Shown: in pieces, positions 43,699 to 53,589 of the stretch
Layout of the letters: every line of letters starts with the position of its first letter
Position numbering within the stretch: position 1 is the first letter of the stretch
Origin: Gracilimonas sp.
Lineage (GTDB): Bacteria; Bacteroidota; Rhodothermia; Balneolales; Balneolaceae
Reading direction: 5' to 3'
NCBI RefSeq assembly: GCF_040218225.1
Contig: NZ_JAVJQO010000002.1
Coordinates: 434,001 to 498,000, forward strand
Length of the DNA: 64,000 bases
The notes under the pieces: model-generated
Databases searched by the model: none
What the model saw: only the letters and a program-made list of their open reading frames with translations
Told to the model about the DNA's origin: nothing
Made by a program: the position numbers and the translations under genes

Positions 43699-44601
43699 AT
43701 GAGAACGAATAACAGAATATGGAACATGCTATCAAAGCTGGGGATATTCGTCCTGGCTTTTGGGCTGATTACAGCATGTAGTCAAAAATCAGAAAATGAA
43801 ACCAAAACAGCCGACTTAGTGTATGTTAATTGGGCTGAAGGGATTGCTTACACCAATCTGGCAAAAGTAGTTTTAGAAGATAAGATGGACTATGAGGTTG
43901 AAATTACATCGGCCGGAGTAGGACCTGCTTACACAGCCGTAGCCAATGGAGACTCTGATGCCTTTATGGAAACCTGGCTGCCCACGCTACATGCCGACTA
44001 TGTAGAACAATACAAAGAGGATATTGTTGATTTAGGTACGGTTTACGAAGGAACCCAAAGTGGCCTGGTAGTACCTGCTTACGTTGAGATTAACAAAATA
44101 TCGGAGTTGAATGCTGTACGTAACCAATTCAATGGTGAAATCACCGGCATTGATGCAGGCGCCGGGATCATGAAAACAACCAATGAAGTAATTGAGGACT
44201 ATAATCTTGATTACGAATTGATTCAATCAAGCGGACCTGCCATGACCTCAGCTTTAAAGAAAGCTTATGAGAATCAGGAACCGATTGTAGTAACGGGTTG
44301 GAAACCTCATTGGATGTTTGGAAGCTTTGACCTGAAGTTTCTTGAACAAGACGAAGACATGATGAAGTGGAAAACAGGCAGTATCCACATCATGGGTCGT
44401 AAAAATCTGGAAGAAGACAAACCTGAACTGGCAGCATTTCTTACAAACATGCACTTAACGGATGCTGAACTTGCTGACTTAATGGTTCAAATCAATGAGT
44501 CGGATATGTCGGAAGAAGAAGTTGCGAAGGAATGGTTAACCAATAATGAAGATGTGGTTGCTGACTGGATTCCTGAAGATGAAATGCAGGCAGGAATGTA
44601 A
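43699..44601 (+). CDS. proX: Glycine betaine-binding lipoprotein
   Basis: A 300-residue lipoprotein (lipobox LITAC, Cys27) of the OpuAC/ProX family. Aromatic cage candidates are in VNWAEGIAYTN, METWLPTLHADY and TGWKPHWMF, as in betaine-binding proteins. It is probably the periplasmic substrate receptor for ProVW, tethered to the membrane. A terminator lies 27 bases after the stop. Confidence 0.95.
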   Translation: MRTNNRIWNMLSKLGIFVLAFGLITACSQKSENETKTADLVYVNWAEGIAYTNLAKVVLEDKMDYEVEITSAGVGPAYTAVANGDSDAFMETWLPTLHADYVEQYKEDIVDLGTVYEGTQSGLVVPAYVEINKISELNAVRNQFNGEITGIDAGAGIMKTTNEVIEDYNLDYELIQSSGPAMTSALKKAYENQEPIVVTGWKPHWMFGSFDLKFLEQDEDMMKWKTGSIHIMGRKNLEEDKPELAAFLTNMHLTDAELADLMVQINESDMSEEEVAKEWLTNNEDVVADWIPEDEMQAGM

Positions 44602-44627
44602 CTTCAACCACTTTTTAATGAGACTAG

Positions 44628-44659
44628 AGGAAATGCGTTAGCTCGTGTTTCCTTTTTTT
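44628..44659 (+). terminator. Rho-independent terminator of proVWX
   Basis: AGGAAATGCG (44628-44637) pairs with CGTGTTTCCT (44644-44653), with two G-U wobbles and a 6-base loop, and is followed by a T-run. It overlaps the 3' end of the convergent hypothetical gene by two bases. Confidence 0.85.
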
Positions 44660-44984
44660 ATGCGATCACTTTTTTTACTGACCCAGCTACGGTATCAATA
44701 ATAGCGAGCTTTAGCTTATCCAATTTAACCTGAGCCAGTCCCCTTTGTTTGAGTGCTTCCATTTCGGCGAGGTCTTTTTTGGCTTTTATCAGAAATTCAA
44801 AATCCTCAGGACTAAGATCGCCATCTTTAAGCTGCTTCGACCATCTGATCAGATCGTCTTTGGTACTTAGAGCGAAACTTTTGGCATCTTTTAGCAGATC
44901 ATCCTTCAAATCTTCTCCAAAGTCCGTAACCAGTTCTGAGAGATCCGTTTTCAAGGTTTTCAGAAAAGCATCAAAATCGAACAT
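44658..44984 (-). CDS. Hypothetical helical protein
   Basis: A 108-residue charged, heptad-rich, all-alpha protein without signal or TM segment; LTDLSEL-like, KDDLLKDAKSF and KKDLAEMEALKQRG segments suggest coiled-coil helices. I do not recognise a family. Its start lies two bases after the stop of the lipoprotein gene, so the two form a small operon. A membrane-associated or stress-related role is possible but unsupported. Confidence 0.65.
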   Translation of the reverse strand: MFDFDAFLKTLKTDLSELVTDFGEDLKDDLLKDAKSFALSTKDDLIRWSKQLKDGDLSPEDFEFLIKAKKDLAEMEALKQRGLAQVKLDKLKLAIIDTVAGSVKKVIA

Positions 44985-44986
44985 AG

Positions 44987-45445
44987 CTATTCTACCTCAC
45001 CCGGTTTTATTTTTCCACTCTCCAGCCCAATAATAGTATCAAAGGCATCCGCAACTACTCCGCTATATTCCCCTATAAAAGCGGGTGAAAGAGTTTGCTG
45101 TTCTTCCCAGCGGGCCAGAAATCCTCCCATTAGATTCCGGTCTGGATCTACCATGATTTCCCACTGCCTGGCACTTATGTCATTTTTGGGACGGCCCTTC
45201 GCATATTCAAAAGCAGTAAGCATGTCTTGCTTCAGTTGCTGAGCTGCTTCTTCATGTCCCGAATAAGGCTCATCCGCCCTATCAATCAACGACATCGACC
45301 TGACTTTAAGCTCAACCGCCTGTTGGTAAGCTGTCTCATTAAACTGAGAGATCGTTGGCGCACAGGCATTTATTATGAACCCAAAGGCCACTAAAATGGC
45401 CAAACCTGATATGGTTTTGATATGACAAGTGATTCTTGATTTCAT
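44987..45445 (-). CDS. Lipoprotein of unknown function
   Basis: A 152-residue protein with a lipobox (INAC, Cys28). The mature part is helical with conserved-looking RQWEIMVDPDRNLMGGFLARWEEQ and QLKQDMLTAFEYAKGR segments, and I know no family for it. It precedes the 108-residue helical protein with a two-base gap. It is likely anchored in an envelope membrane; the partner may be the helical protein. Confidence 0.7.
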   Translation of the reverse strand: MKSRITCHIKTISGLAILVAFGFIINACAPTISQFNETAYQQAVELKVRSMSLIDRADEPYSGHEEAAQQLKQDMLTAFEYAKGRPKNDISARQWEIMVDPDRNLMGGFLARWEEQQTLSPAFIGEYSGVVADAFDTIIGLESGKIKPGEVE

Positions 45446-45504
45446 ATATCAATCTGCAAAAAATTAGCGAGAAATTCCTTGCCTTTTCAGAACCTGGTAA
45501 AAGA

Positions 45505-47439
45505 TTATTCCTGTATTAGCTTCAGAATTTCTTCAACCGCTTCATCCACAGAAATTGAATCTGTGTCGATCGTTAAAGCCGGGTCTTCTGATACTTCATA
45601 ATCCGCATCGTAGCCTGTCAGGCCAGTGATCTCGCCTTCCTGAGCTTTTTTATACAAGCCTTTAGGGTCTCTTTCCTGGGCAGTTTTTGGATCACATGTG
45701 ATATGAATTTCCTTGAAATCTCCTTCAGGAAATAGTTGCTTAGCCGCTTCACGGTCTTCCGTATAAGGCGATACAAAGGTGCAAAGCACGATGTTGCCGT
45801 GTTCAAAGAATAATCGGGCTACTTCGCCAACACGACGTATATTCTCGGTTCTGTCAGCAGGGCTAAATCCAAGATCACCATTTAGTCCATGGCGCACCTG
45901 ATCTCCATCAAGAAGCACCGTTTGTTTGCCTTCTTCCCAAAGCTTTCTTTCCAGCTCTTTGGCAATCGTACTCTTGCCTGCTCCGGAAATTCCGGTAAAC
46001 CAGAGAAGCTGCGCCTTATGGCCATTTCTTTTCTCCCGTAATTCGCGGGGAATATTCCAGGGTTCCCAAACTACATTTGGAGATTTTTGCCGGGTTTTCT
46101 TGTCTTTAATGCCAGCTTCAGAAGTGTCTTTTGAAGATTTGGATTCTGTTGAACCTGCCCGAATCATTCCAGCACCTATAGTCACATTGGTAGCCGGGTC
46201 AATAATGATAAAACTACCGGTTTTCTGGTTTACCTGATAAGGATCATAGAAAATAGGCTGGCTGGTTTTTAGTTTTACGCGACCAATTTCATTCAGTCCT
46301 AATTTAGTAGCATCTTCACGGGTCAATGAATCCACATTCATTCGATAGAGCAGGTCTTCCATAAAAACCTGTACTGTACGTGTAGTATGTTGCAGCACAT
46401 ATTGCTTGTTCAGCTCCATGTCCTTCTCATTCATCCAGCAAATGTAAGCTTCGAATTCATTGCTGACCGCCGGCACGTTATTCTTTCGGACAATCATATC
46501 CCCACGGCTGGTATCAATTTCGTCCTCAATGGTGAGGGTAATAGAATCTCCCGGATACGCAATGTCAAGATCTTCATCCCGGGTTACAATTCTCTTCACT
46601 TTTGATGAAAGTCCGGATGGAAGCACCGTAACTTCATCTCCCGGCCGGACGTGCCCTGAAGCCACCCTGCCAGAGAATCCCCTGAAGTTCTGATTCGGGC
46701 GAATCACATATTGAACCGGGAAACGAAAGTCTACAATATTATCAGAAGCATCTACTTTTACGGTTTCCAGATGGTGCAATAATGTAGAACCGTTGTACCA
46801 ATCTGTGTTGTCGCTTTTTTCTACAACATTATCGCCTTTCAAAGCCGATATCGGAATGTACGTGATATCGCTTACATTCAGTTTCTTGGCAAAACTTCTG
46901 AATTCTCCAACGATCTCATTAAACACTTTTTCATCATACCCCACCAAATCCATTTTATTTACGGCTACCACCAAATGTGGAATCCTGAGCAGCGACGAAA
47001 TGAAAGCATGCCGGCGGGACTGTGTCAATAATCCTTTTGAAGCATCAACAAGGATAATGGCTAAATCGGCTGTAGATGCGCCAGTGACCATATTTCGGGT
47101 ATACTGAGTATGACCCGGGGTATCGGCAATAATGAATTTTCGCTTTGGAGTTGCAAAATAACGGTACGCAACATCAATGGTAATTTTCTGCTCACGTTCT
47201 GCTTTTAAACCATCGGTTAACAATGCAAGGTTAACGTTCTCTTCACCGCTACTCTTACTGGATTTTTCAATGGCTTCCATCTGATCTTCAAAGATAGATT
47301 TTGAATCGTAGAACAGCCGCCCGATCAGCGTGCTTTTTCCATCATCCACACTTCCGGCTGTAGTAAACCGGAGCAGATCCATATCCAGGTATTTATTATC
47401 AGTGTTAGGGTTGTTTGATTGTCCGTTGCTTTCGCTCAT
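45505..47439 (-). CDS. cysNC: Bifunctional sulfate adenylyltransferase subunit 1 / APS kinase
   Basis: A 644-residue fusion. Residues of about 1-440 form the EF-Tu-like CysN GTPase, with GSVDDGKST, DTPGHTQYTRN and NKMDL boxes, plus two beta-barrel domains. Residues of about 465-644 form APS kinase, with P-loop GISGAGKST, LDGDQVRHGLN and ENIRRVGEVARLF. With CysD, CysN makes APS from sulfate and ATP driven by GTP, and the CysC part phosphorylates APS to PAPS. PAPS feeds either reductive assimilation or sulfotransferases. It is last of the cys cluster, 54 bases after cysD. Confidence 0.97.
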   Translation of the reverse strand: MSESNGQSNNPNTDNKYLDMDLLRFTTAGSVDDGKSTLIGRLFYDSKSIFEDQMEAIEKSSKSSGEENVNLALLTDGLKAEREQKITIDVAYRYFATPKRKFIIADTPGHTQYTRNMVTGASTADLAIILVDASKGLLTQSRRHAFISSLLRIPHLVVAVNKMDLVGYDEKVFNEIVGEFRSFAKKLNVSDITYIPISALKGDNVVEKSDNTDWYNGSTLLHHLETVKVDASDNIVDFRFPVQYVIRPNQNFRGFSGRVASGHVRPGDEVTVLPSGLSSKVKRIVTRDEDLDIAYPGDSITLTIEDEIDTSRGDMIVRKNNVPAVSNEFEAYICWMNEKDMELNKQYVLQHTTRTVQVFMEDLLYRMNVDSLTREDATKLGLNEIGRVKLKTSQPIFYDPYQVNQKTGSFIIIDPATNVTIGAGMIRAGSTESKSSKDTSEAGIKDKKTRQKSPNVVWEPWNIPRELREKRNGHKAQLLWFTGISGAGKSTIAKELERKLWEEGKQTVLLDGDQVRHGLNGDLGFSPADRTENIRRVGEVARLFFEHGNIVLCTFVSPYTEDREAAKQLFPEGDFKEIHITCDPKTAQERDPKGLYKKAQEGEITGLTGYDADYEVSEDPALTIDTDSISVDEAVEEILKLIQE

Positions 47440-47493
47440 TTGAGAAATAAAATTCGATGTTCAGTATTCTTTAGTAGATCTTGAAGGGGTTGC

Positions 47494-48402
47494 TTAGAAG
47501 TATCCCTGTCGTTTTCGGTCTTCCATTGCGGTTTCACTTCGCTTGTCATCGTGGCGATTTCCACGCTCTGTTTGTCGTGCAGAAGCCACTTCCTGTATAA
47601 TCTCTTCCATATTTGAAGCATCTGACAAAACAGCCCCCGTACAGGTAGCATCTCCAATAGTTCTGAAGCGAACCGTTTTTGTTTCCAGCTCCTCTTCTTC
47701 CATTCTATTTACATAATCGGTATCAGCAAGCCACACTCCCCGACGGTTAAATACCTTGCGTTCATGTGCAAAATAGAGCTCTGGAATGTCGATATCTTCC
47801 TGGGCTATATATTGCCAAACATCCATCTCTGTCCAGTTACTGAGTGGAAATACCCTGAAGTTTTCACCCGGATTTTTTCTTCCGTTGAAGAGATTCCAAA
47901 GCTCGGGTCGTTGATTTTTTGGGTCCCATTGCCCAAATACATCTCTGTGAGAGAAAAACCGTTCTTTAGCACGAGCTTTTTCTTCATCGCGACGTCCACC
48001 GCCTAAAGCGGCATCTACCTGATATTCCTTCAGAGTATCCAGCAAAGTAGTTGTTTGAAGCGCATTTCTACTTGCATCAGGTCCGGTTTCTTCTTCCACC
48101 TTTCCTTCATCAATAGATTTCTGAACACTCCCTACAATTAATTCAACTCCGTATTTTTCAACGAGTTTGTCTCTGAACTCAATCGTTTCCGGGAAATTAT
48201 GTCCCGTATCGATATGCATTAACGGAAAAGGAACTTTGCCGGGATGAAACGCCTTCAGTGCCAGGTGAAACATAACTATGGAATCTTTTCCACCTGAGAA
48301 AAGCAATACCGGACGCTCGAACTGAGCGGCTACTTCTCTCATTACATAGATTCCTTCGTCTTCCAGCTCTTTAAGGTGTGAATGTGATCTTTTTTCACTC
48401 AT
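47494..48402 (-). CDS. cysD: Sulfate adenylyltransferase subunit 2
   Basis: A 302-residue cytoplasmic PP-loop protein with SGGKDSIVM (ATP-binding), HIDTGHNFPET and RRDEEKARAKE, as in CysD. It adenylates sulfate with CysN. It stands between cysQ and cysNC in the same direction. The C-terminal ERGNRHDDKRSETAMEDRKRQGYF tail is typical of CysD. Confidence 0.97.
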   Translation of the reverse strand: MSEKRSHSHLKELEDEGIYVMREVAAQFERPVLLFSGGKDSIVMFHLALKAFHPGKVPFPLMHIDTGHNFPETIEFRDKLVEKYGVELIVGSVQKSIDEGKVEEETGPDASRNALQTTTLLDTLKEYQVDAALGGGRRDEEKARAKERFFSHRDVFGQWDPKNQRPELWNLFNGRKNPGENFRVFPLSNWTEMDVWQYIAQEDIDIPELYFAHERKVFNRRGVWLADTDYVNRMEEEELETKTVRFRTIGDATCTGAVLSDASNMEEIIQEVASARQTERGNRHDDKRSETAMEDRKRQGYF

Positions 48403-48448
48403 TTTTCTAAAAAAGTATAATGTGAATTTTTCTGATGGTCAGGCTTCC

Positions 48449-49225
48449 TTATAAACTCTCAACATCAACGTGTTCATTTAATCCCAATAGAAAATAAGGA
48501 TTTTTAAGGGATTCTTTATTATAGACCAAAGGCGAGTATTTCTCTCCATTTTTTGAAGAATACCGGTAAATGGCATCCGCGGCAGCAGTATCCCATTCCA
48601 TGGTTGGGCCAAAACGGGGGTATAAGTCTGCTTTTCCTTCTGCAACCAAACAAAACTTGATGGAGCTTCCTGACGGCACCTCTTCTATAACCTCTATTCC
48701 GATATCGGAAAGCTTTTTAGCTGTTTGATCATCACCGTGAGAGCGACTCACCACAATTCTTGCTTCTCCCGGTTTTTCAAACGAATCGCTTTCCAGCTTT
48801 TCGGCTTCTTTGTCTGCCTCTTTCTTAAATGCCCCTATGCTTTGTTCAGCGTAGTACATGACATCTTTGGCTGGAACATATACAACCCCAAGAATGGGCT
48901 TCTCATCTTCAATAAGAGCTATATTAACCGTAAATTCTCCATTCTTCTTGATGAACTCTTTGGTGCCATCAAGTGGGTCTACAAGCCAAAATTTGTCCCA
49001 TTCTTTTCTTTCTTCAAAATCAGGAATTCCAGACTCTTCGGATATTATTGGCGTTCCGGGGTCAATCTCTTTAAGAGCATCAACAATGATATGATGTGCA
49101 GCCAGATCCGCCTTGGTAAGTGGGGAGTCATCGTCTTTTGTAATGACTTCTACATCCGTCTGGTAAAATTCTAATATTTTTTTTCCTGCCTCTTCTGCCG
49201 TCTTAATGACTCGATTTAGCATCAA
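48449..49225 (-). CDS. cysQ: 3'(2'),5'-bisphosphate nucleotidase
   Basis: A 258-residue inositol-monophosphatase-fold enzyme with the metal motifs EESG, DPLDGTKEFIK and WDTAAADAI. CysQ removes the 3'-phosphate from PAP and PAPS, balancing PAPS levels in sulfate use. It follows the SLC13-type permease after 12 bases, fitting a sulfate uptake and activation cluster. Confidence 0.95.
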   Translation of the reverse strand: MMLNRVIKTAEEAGKKILEFYQTDVEVITKDDDSPLTKADLAAHHIIVDALKEIDPGTPIISEESGIPDFEERKEWDKFWLVDPLDGTKEFIKKNGEFTVNIALIEDEKPILGVVYVPAKDVMYYAEQSIGAFKKEADKEAEKLESDSFEKPGEARIVVSRSHGDDQTAKKLSDIGIEVIEEVPSGSSIKFCLVAEGKADLYPRFGPTMEWDTAAADAIYRYSSKNGEKYSPLVYNKESLKNPYFLLGLNEHVDVESL

Positions 49226-49237
49226 ACTAATTTATTT

Positions 49238-51007
49238 TTAAAAATTCCATATGTGAGGAATCAAAGATACGGCTACTGTAGCTACGATCAAATTTAAAGG
49301 GAGGCCTATTCTGGCAAAATCCGTGAATTTATATCCGCCTGGTCCATATACCATAAGATTTGTCTGATAACCAATCGGTGTAGAGAAACTGGAAGATGCA
49401 GCAATAATCATAACCATGGCAAAAGGCATAAAATCAACGCCCATCGACTGTGCAAGTGATAAAGCTATTGGAAATATCAGAACCGCAGCTGCATTATTAG
49501 TTATCATTTCGGTAAGTAACCACGTAGCGAGGTAAGTAGCTAACAGGGCTAATGTGGGGTCATTAGCAGCAAGCGACAAAAGATTTGCAGCTAAATGTTC
49601 TGCCACACCGGTGTACTGAAGCGCACTTCCCAAACCTAATGCAGAAGCAATAGCAATAAGAACACGCCAATCGACACTTTCAAGAGCGGTTGTATATCTG
49701 AAGCATTTTGTAACGAGCAGTAAGCCCCCCGCAAAAATAGCAGCCTGAAGCATGCTTAGTACGCCAGTAGCTGCCAGCACTACCATTCCTAATAAAGAAA
49801 GTGCTGCAACCCAGGCCTTTTCATAGGTAACCGGTGAAGAATCTTCTATGGAACTAACCAGGTAAAAGTCGTTGGAGTTTCGGTATTTCTGTACAAAATT
49901 AGGATGTGCTTCCAATAACAATACATCACCACTTTTGAGGGTAATATCGCCAATTTTCTCGTTGATTCGCTCGCCACTCCGGGAAACTGCCAATACTACA
50001 GCGTCATACCTGTCTCTGAAATTCCCGTCTCTGATGGTTCTTCCCATTAATGGATTTGATCTCGAAACTACAGCCTCAATCATCTGTCGTTCATTTCTGG
50101 GCGCATTCAGTTTAAAAACCTGATTGGTAGCTGGCTCTAATCCTGTAATCTGTTGTAAATCTATGATAGAATCTACGATACCCGTAAAAATGAGCCGGTC
50201 TTCCCCTCTCAACTTTTCATATGGTCCCGGAGCTGGAATAGCGCGGCCATTACGCTGTATTTCAATAAGGAATAAGCCGGGCAGATTCCTGAGTCCGGCA
50301 TCTTCTATGGTTTTACCAGACAATACTGCACTGTCTTTTACAATCATCTCTATGGTGTATTCTCTGGGGTCCTGAAAGGTATCCATACTTGAACCCCTTT
50401 CCGGAAGCAGCTTATCTCCAAAAATAACCAGATAGATAAAACCTGCTATTGCACAGGGAATGCCAATAAGTGCAGGCTCAAGAATCCCAATTGCCCGGGT
50501 TGAAGCTTCTTCAATCATTAAACCATTAAGAATCAGGTTGGTGCTTGTACCAATGAGAGTACAGGTACCTCCTAAAATTGCTGCATAACTAAGTGGGATC
50601 AAAATTTTTGAAACGGGAATTTGAGAAATACGACTCCATCGCTCAAGTGCTGGTATAAAGGAAGCAACAATTGGAGTATTGTTTAAGAAGGCACTCATTA
50701 CCATAACAGGACTCATTATCCGTAGCTGAGCTTTCTTTACCGTACGGGCATTACCCATTACTTTCTGCACAATGAAGTGTATGGCGCCGGTCTCTTTTAA
50801 TCCGGCCGCAACAATATAAAGTGCCCCTACAGTCAGCATACCCTCATTAGAGAAACCTGAAAGTGCTTCTTCTGCTGGAATAATGCCAGATATGAAAAGG
50901 ATGGCAAGTCCTCCGAATAGAACAATATCAACTGATATTGAAGTGCTGACCAGTAGGATTAAACAAACCAGAATTACACCTAATACCGCAATTCCTGCAA
51001 TTGTCAT
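49238..51007 (-). CDS. SLC13/DASS-type permease with two RCK_C (TrkA-C) domains
   Basis: A 589-residue membrane protein with about 11-12 TM segments and a central cytosolic insert of two TrkA-C domains (about 205-375, for example GKTIEDAGLRNL and GRTIRDGNFRDRYDAVVLAV). This matches the SAC1/SLT sulfate transporters and related anion carriers. The location with cysQ, cysD and cysNC makes sulfate the likely substrate. The DASS-type motifs TNNAAAVLIFP and ATNLILNG are visible. It follows the SLBB exporter gene after 12 bases. Confidence 0.9.
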   Translation of the reverse strand: MTIAGIAVLGVILVCLILLVSTSISVDIVLFGGLAILFISGIIPAEEALSGFSNEGMLTVGALYIVAAGLKETGAIHFIVQKVMGNARTVKKAQLRIMSPVMVMSAFLNNTPIVASFIPALERWSRISQIPVSKILIPLSYAAILGGTCTLIGTSTNLILNGLMIEEASTRAIGILEPALIGIPCAIAGFIYLVIFGDKLLPERGSSMDTFQDPREYTIEMIVKDSAVLSGKTIEDAGLRNLPGLFLIEIQRNGRAIPAPGPYEKLRGEDRLIFTGIVDSIIDLQQITGLEPATNQVFKLNAPRNERQMIEAVVSRSNPLMGRTIRDGNFRDRYDAVVLAVSRSGERINEKIGDITLKSGDVLLLEAHPNFVQKYRNSNDFYLVSSIEDSSPVTYEKAWVAALSLLGMVVLAATGVLSMLQAAIFAGGLLLVTKCFRYTTALESVDWRVLIAIASALGLGSALQYTGVAEHLAANLLSLAANDPTLALLATYLATWLLTEMITNNAAAVLIFPIALSLAQSMGVDFMPFAMVMIIAASSSFSTPIGYQTNLMVYGPGGYKFTDFARIGLPLNLIVATVAVSLIPHIWNF

Positions 51008-51019
51008 ATTGTAAACTCA

Positions 51020-53455
51020 CTAATTAAAAGCTCTTTCTGCGAGTATAATAATAGTCAATGCGCTGGTAAGTGTAGCAACAGATTTTTGCAAAATTTCTCC
51101 TGCGCTCTGTCTTTCTGCTACTGGCTCAGGTGCCTCATAAATTACATTTATACGGGCTCCATCCTCAACTTTCGGGTTTTGCTTGAATAATCCTTTTCGC
51201 TTCACCTGATAAATAGCACCGTTTGCTTGTGTTAGCTGAACGTACTTGTAACTGTCTTGCTGCATACCACCGGCCTGGTCTAAGTAATAGGTCAAGCGTT
51301 CGCCTTCTTTGAATTTTATAAATCCGTCAAGTGCAACATTCCCGGTAACTAAAACGGTATTTGGCACTTGAGGCACCCGAATGGAATCTCCGGACTTTAC
51401 AAAGATTTCCTGGGTTCGGTCTCCATTTAATAATTCTTCAAGATTTATGATCACTTCCTGATCTCCTCTAAACAACCGTGCTCCGGCAGCATAAGCCTCT
51501 CGGGTTAATCCTCCAGCTCTCTCTATGACTGCAGTGAGCCTTTCATTTTCTGAAAGAATAGTGTAGGTGCCGGGAAATTCCACTTCTCCTTCAATAGAAA
51601 TAAACCGCTGTTCATTAAATCGGGGATTTCGTCTTATGTATACCTGATCTCTATGGTCAAGCTCAAACCTTTTAGCGTTATCAAGTATCGCCCAGAAATA
51701 GTCTACTGAATAGAAATCATCTTTTTTATCGGAATCAGAGATTAATCCATGAGTAAGTTTACTGGTCAACATATTCTTACTAGGAGTTTTCTCTGTCCTC
51801 GTTATCTCTGCATCTCCTATGTAAGCAGCTTCGGTGAATCCACCAGCCTTCAGAATTAAATCTTCCAGACTCATATTCTCGCTATATCGAAATCTTCCGG
51901 GATTATTCACCTCTCCGGTTATGTTTACATATCTTTGATCTATAAGTTCTACTGTATTCCTGAAAACCTGAAGGTTATCTCTTTTTTGAAGCGTAAAATT
52001 CTGGCTGGAACCTTCATCTTTCATCACTTCTTCAAGAACAACACTATAGATTGTTGTTGTAGAATCGTCGTTGGTTCGTGTAAGTATTGCTCTTCCTATA
52101 AAGGCATCATCCTGTAAACTGTCTGCAGCTAAAACCAGGTCTCTTACAGTCTGTATTTGTCCGGATAACTCATAGGTGCCGGGTTGATTGACTAAACCTG
52201 AGATTTGAACATAGTCATCAGACACCTCTGATATCTTGAATAACTTCACTTTGTCCTGATCAAAGAGTTTCACTTCTCTTTGTCCGGAAAGCACCTCTTT
52301 CAGAGGATAATCAAGTATTTCCCTTGCGAAACTTGGATCAAGCCTTTCTTCAATTGGTATCACCCTGCTGATTTGGAACCGATCTCCATAAACTTCAGGC
52401 CTTACTCCTCCAGCAAACTCAATTAATTTGCTTAATCCCTCATTTGTTTTCAGTTCATATATTGCCGGTCTTCGAACCTGTCCCTGAATGCTTACCGTAC
52501 TTTCACGCGGGGGGATAAATATTCTGTCGTTATTAAGTAAAGGCACATTTTGATTATCTGTACCTCTCAGCAAAAGATCATACAAATCGATCGTAGCAAC
52601 CTGCTTACCCTCTCTGATTACCCGGATATCCCTTAATGAACCAGAAATCTTAGGCCCCCCAACACCATAGAGAACATTGAAAATGGTAGAATTGTGAGTG
52701 AATGAGTATCCACCTGGATTTTTAACTTCCCCTAACACAAATAACTGGATAGGTCGAAGACGAGTAACCGTCAGATCAATAAAAATAGTTGGAGGATTTC
52801 TCAGCAATCCTGAATAGCTTTTTCCAAGCCTGACTTTTAAAGATTCTCTTAAATCAGAAAGCTTTTGTCCTGCCACCGTCACAAGGCCGATGTTAGGAAT
52901 CAATATCCTTCCTTCCACATCAACCTGAAGTTCGTATTGAAATTCTGTTGCTCCCCAAACGGTAAGCCGGAGCTGATCTTCGGGCCCTACAACGTATCCA
53001 TCACCAACAGGTCCGATTGTTTTAGGTTTGAATGGATCTGGTGTATCGGAAAAAATATTATACCCGAAATATTCCAAACCAGAAGTATCCTTTAAGGTGG
53101 AAGTTCTGGGTTTCTTGTCCTGATCTGCTTCTGCACTTAGTTCAATATCATCTGCACTAGTTACATTTCCACTCAGATCTTCTAACCCGCTTCCACTGGT
53201 ATCGCTCCCATTCTTTAGTCTCAGGTCAATCAGCCATTCCTGAATTTGTTCTTCTGAAACTCCTCTCGCTCTTGCAACCCGGGCTATCTGATCCGGATCA
53301 TTGGGATTAATTCCAGCCTGCCTGGCTAACTCCTGAGCCTGAGATAGCGTTAAATTTCTTCTAGATAACTCCTCCTGCACCGAACTTTGAGCGTTCACAG
53401 AAACAGTTAAAAATAGTAACCCAACCAATAAAAAAAATATACTTCTAATACCCAT
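51020..53455 (-). CDS. SLBB-domain polysaccharide export protein (Wza-like)
   Basis: An 811-residue protein with a signal peptide (ending VNAQ), an N-terminal helical region (about 25-110) and a Poly_export domain (about 155-245, DQLRLTVWG). Several SLBB repeats follow (LGEVKNPGGY, ISGLVNQPGTY, ITGEVNNPGRF, IEGEVEFPGTY, VTGNVALDGFI), with a C-terminal amphipathic or TM helix. Proteins of this type form the outer-membrane channel for capsule or exopolysaccharide. No glycosyltransferases lie within the window, so the rest of the pathway is elsewhere. It is directly upstream of the sulfate-activation genes (12 bases). Confidence 0.93.
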   Translation of the reverse strand: MGIRSIFFLLVGLLFLTVSVNAQSSVQEELSRRNLTLSQAQELARQAGINPNDPDQIARVARARGVSEEQIQEWLIDLRLKNGSDTSGSGLEDLSGNVTSADDIELSAEADQDKKPRTSTLKDTSGLEYFGYNIFSDTPDPFKPKTIGPVGDGYVVGPEDQLRLTVWGATEFQYELQVDVEGRILIPNIGLVTVAGQKLSDLRESLKVRLGKSYSGLLRNPPTIFIDLTVTRLRPIQLFVLGEVKNPGGYSFTHNSTIFNVLYGVGGPKISGSLRDIRVIREGKQVATIDLYDLLLRGTDNQNVPLLNNDRIFIPPRESTVSIQGQVRRPAIYELKTNEGLSKLIEFAGGVRPEVYGDRFQISRVIPIEERLDPSFAREILDYPLKEVLSGQREVKLFDQDKVKLFKISEVSDDYVQISGLVNQPGTYELSGQIQTVRDLVLAADSLQDDAFIGRAILTRTNDDSTTTIYSVVLEEVMKDEGSSQNFTLQKRDNLQVFRNTVELIDQRYVNITGEVNNPGRFRYSENMSLEDLILKAGGFTEAAYIGDAEITRTEKTPSKNMLTSKLTHGLISDSDKKDDFYSVDYFWAILDNAKRFELDHRDQVYIRRNPRFNEQRFISIEGEVEFPGTYTILSENERLTAVIERAGGLTREAYAAGARLFRGDQEVIINLEELLNGDRTQEIFVKSGDSIRVPQVPNTVLVTGNVALDGFIKFKEGERLTYYLDQAGGMQQDSYKYVQLTQANGAIYQVKRKGLFKQNPKVEDGARINVIYEAPEPVAERQSAGEILQKSVATLTSALTIIILAERAFN

Positions 53456-53589
53456 CTTAAATAAAGTTTAGTCTAACCTAATTCTCCCCGAAATTTTTAT
53501 TCCTTCGCAGAATGTTTTCAAAATAAAAAATAACCTTCAACTAGCAATGGTAGATTCTTAAATATTTTGATTTGTTAATAAACATGAAT

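Noticed and set aside
48725-49174. 149-codon plus-strand frame opposite cysQ
   Set aside because: It is an antisense shadow of a clear cysQ gene, without any recognisable domain.
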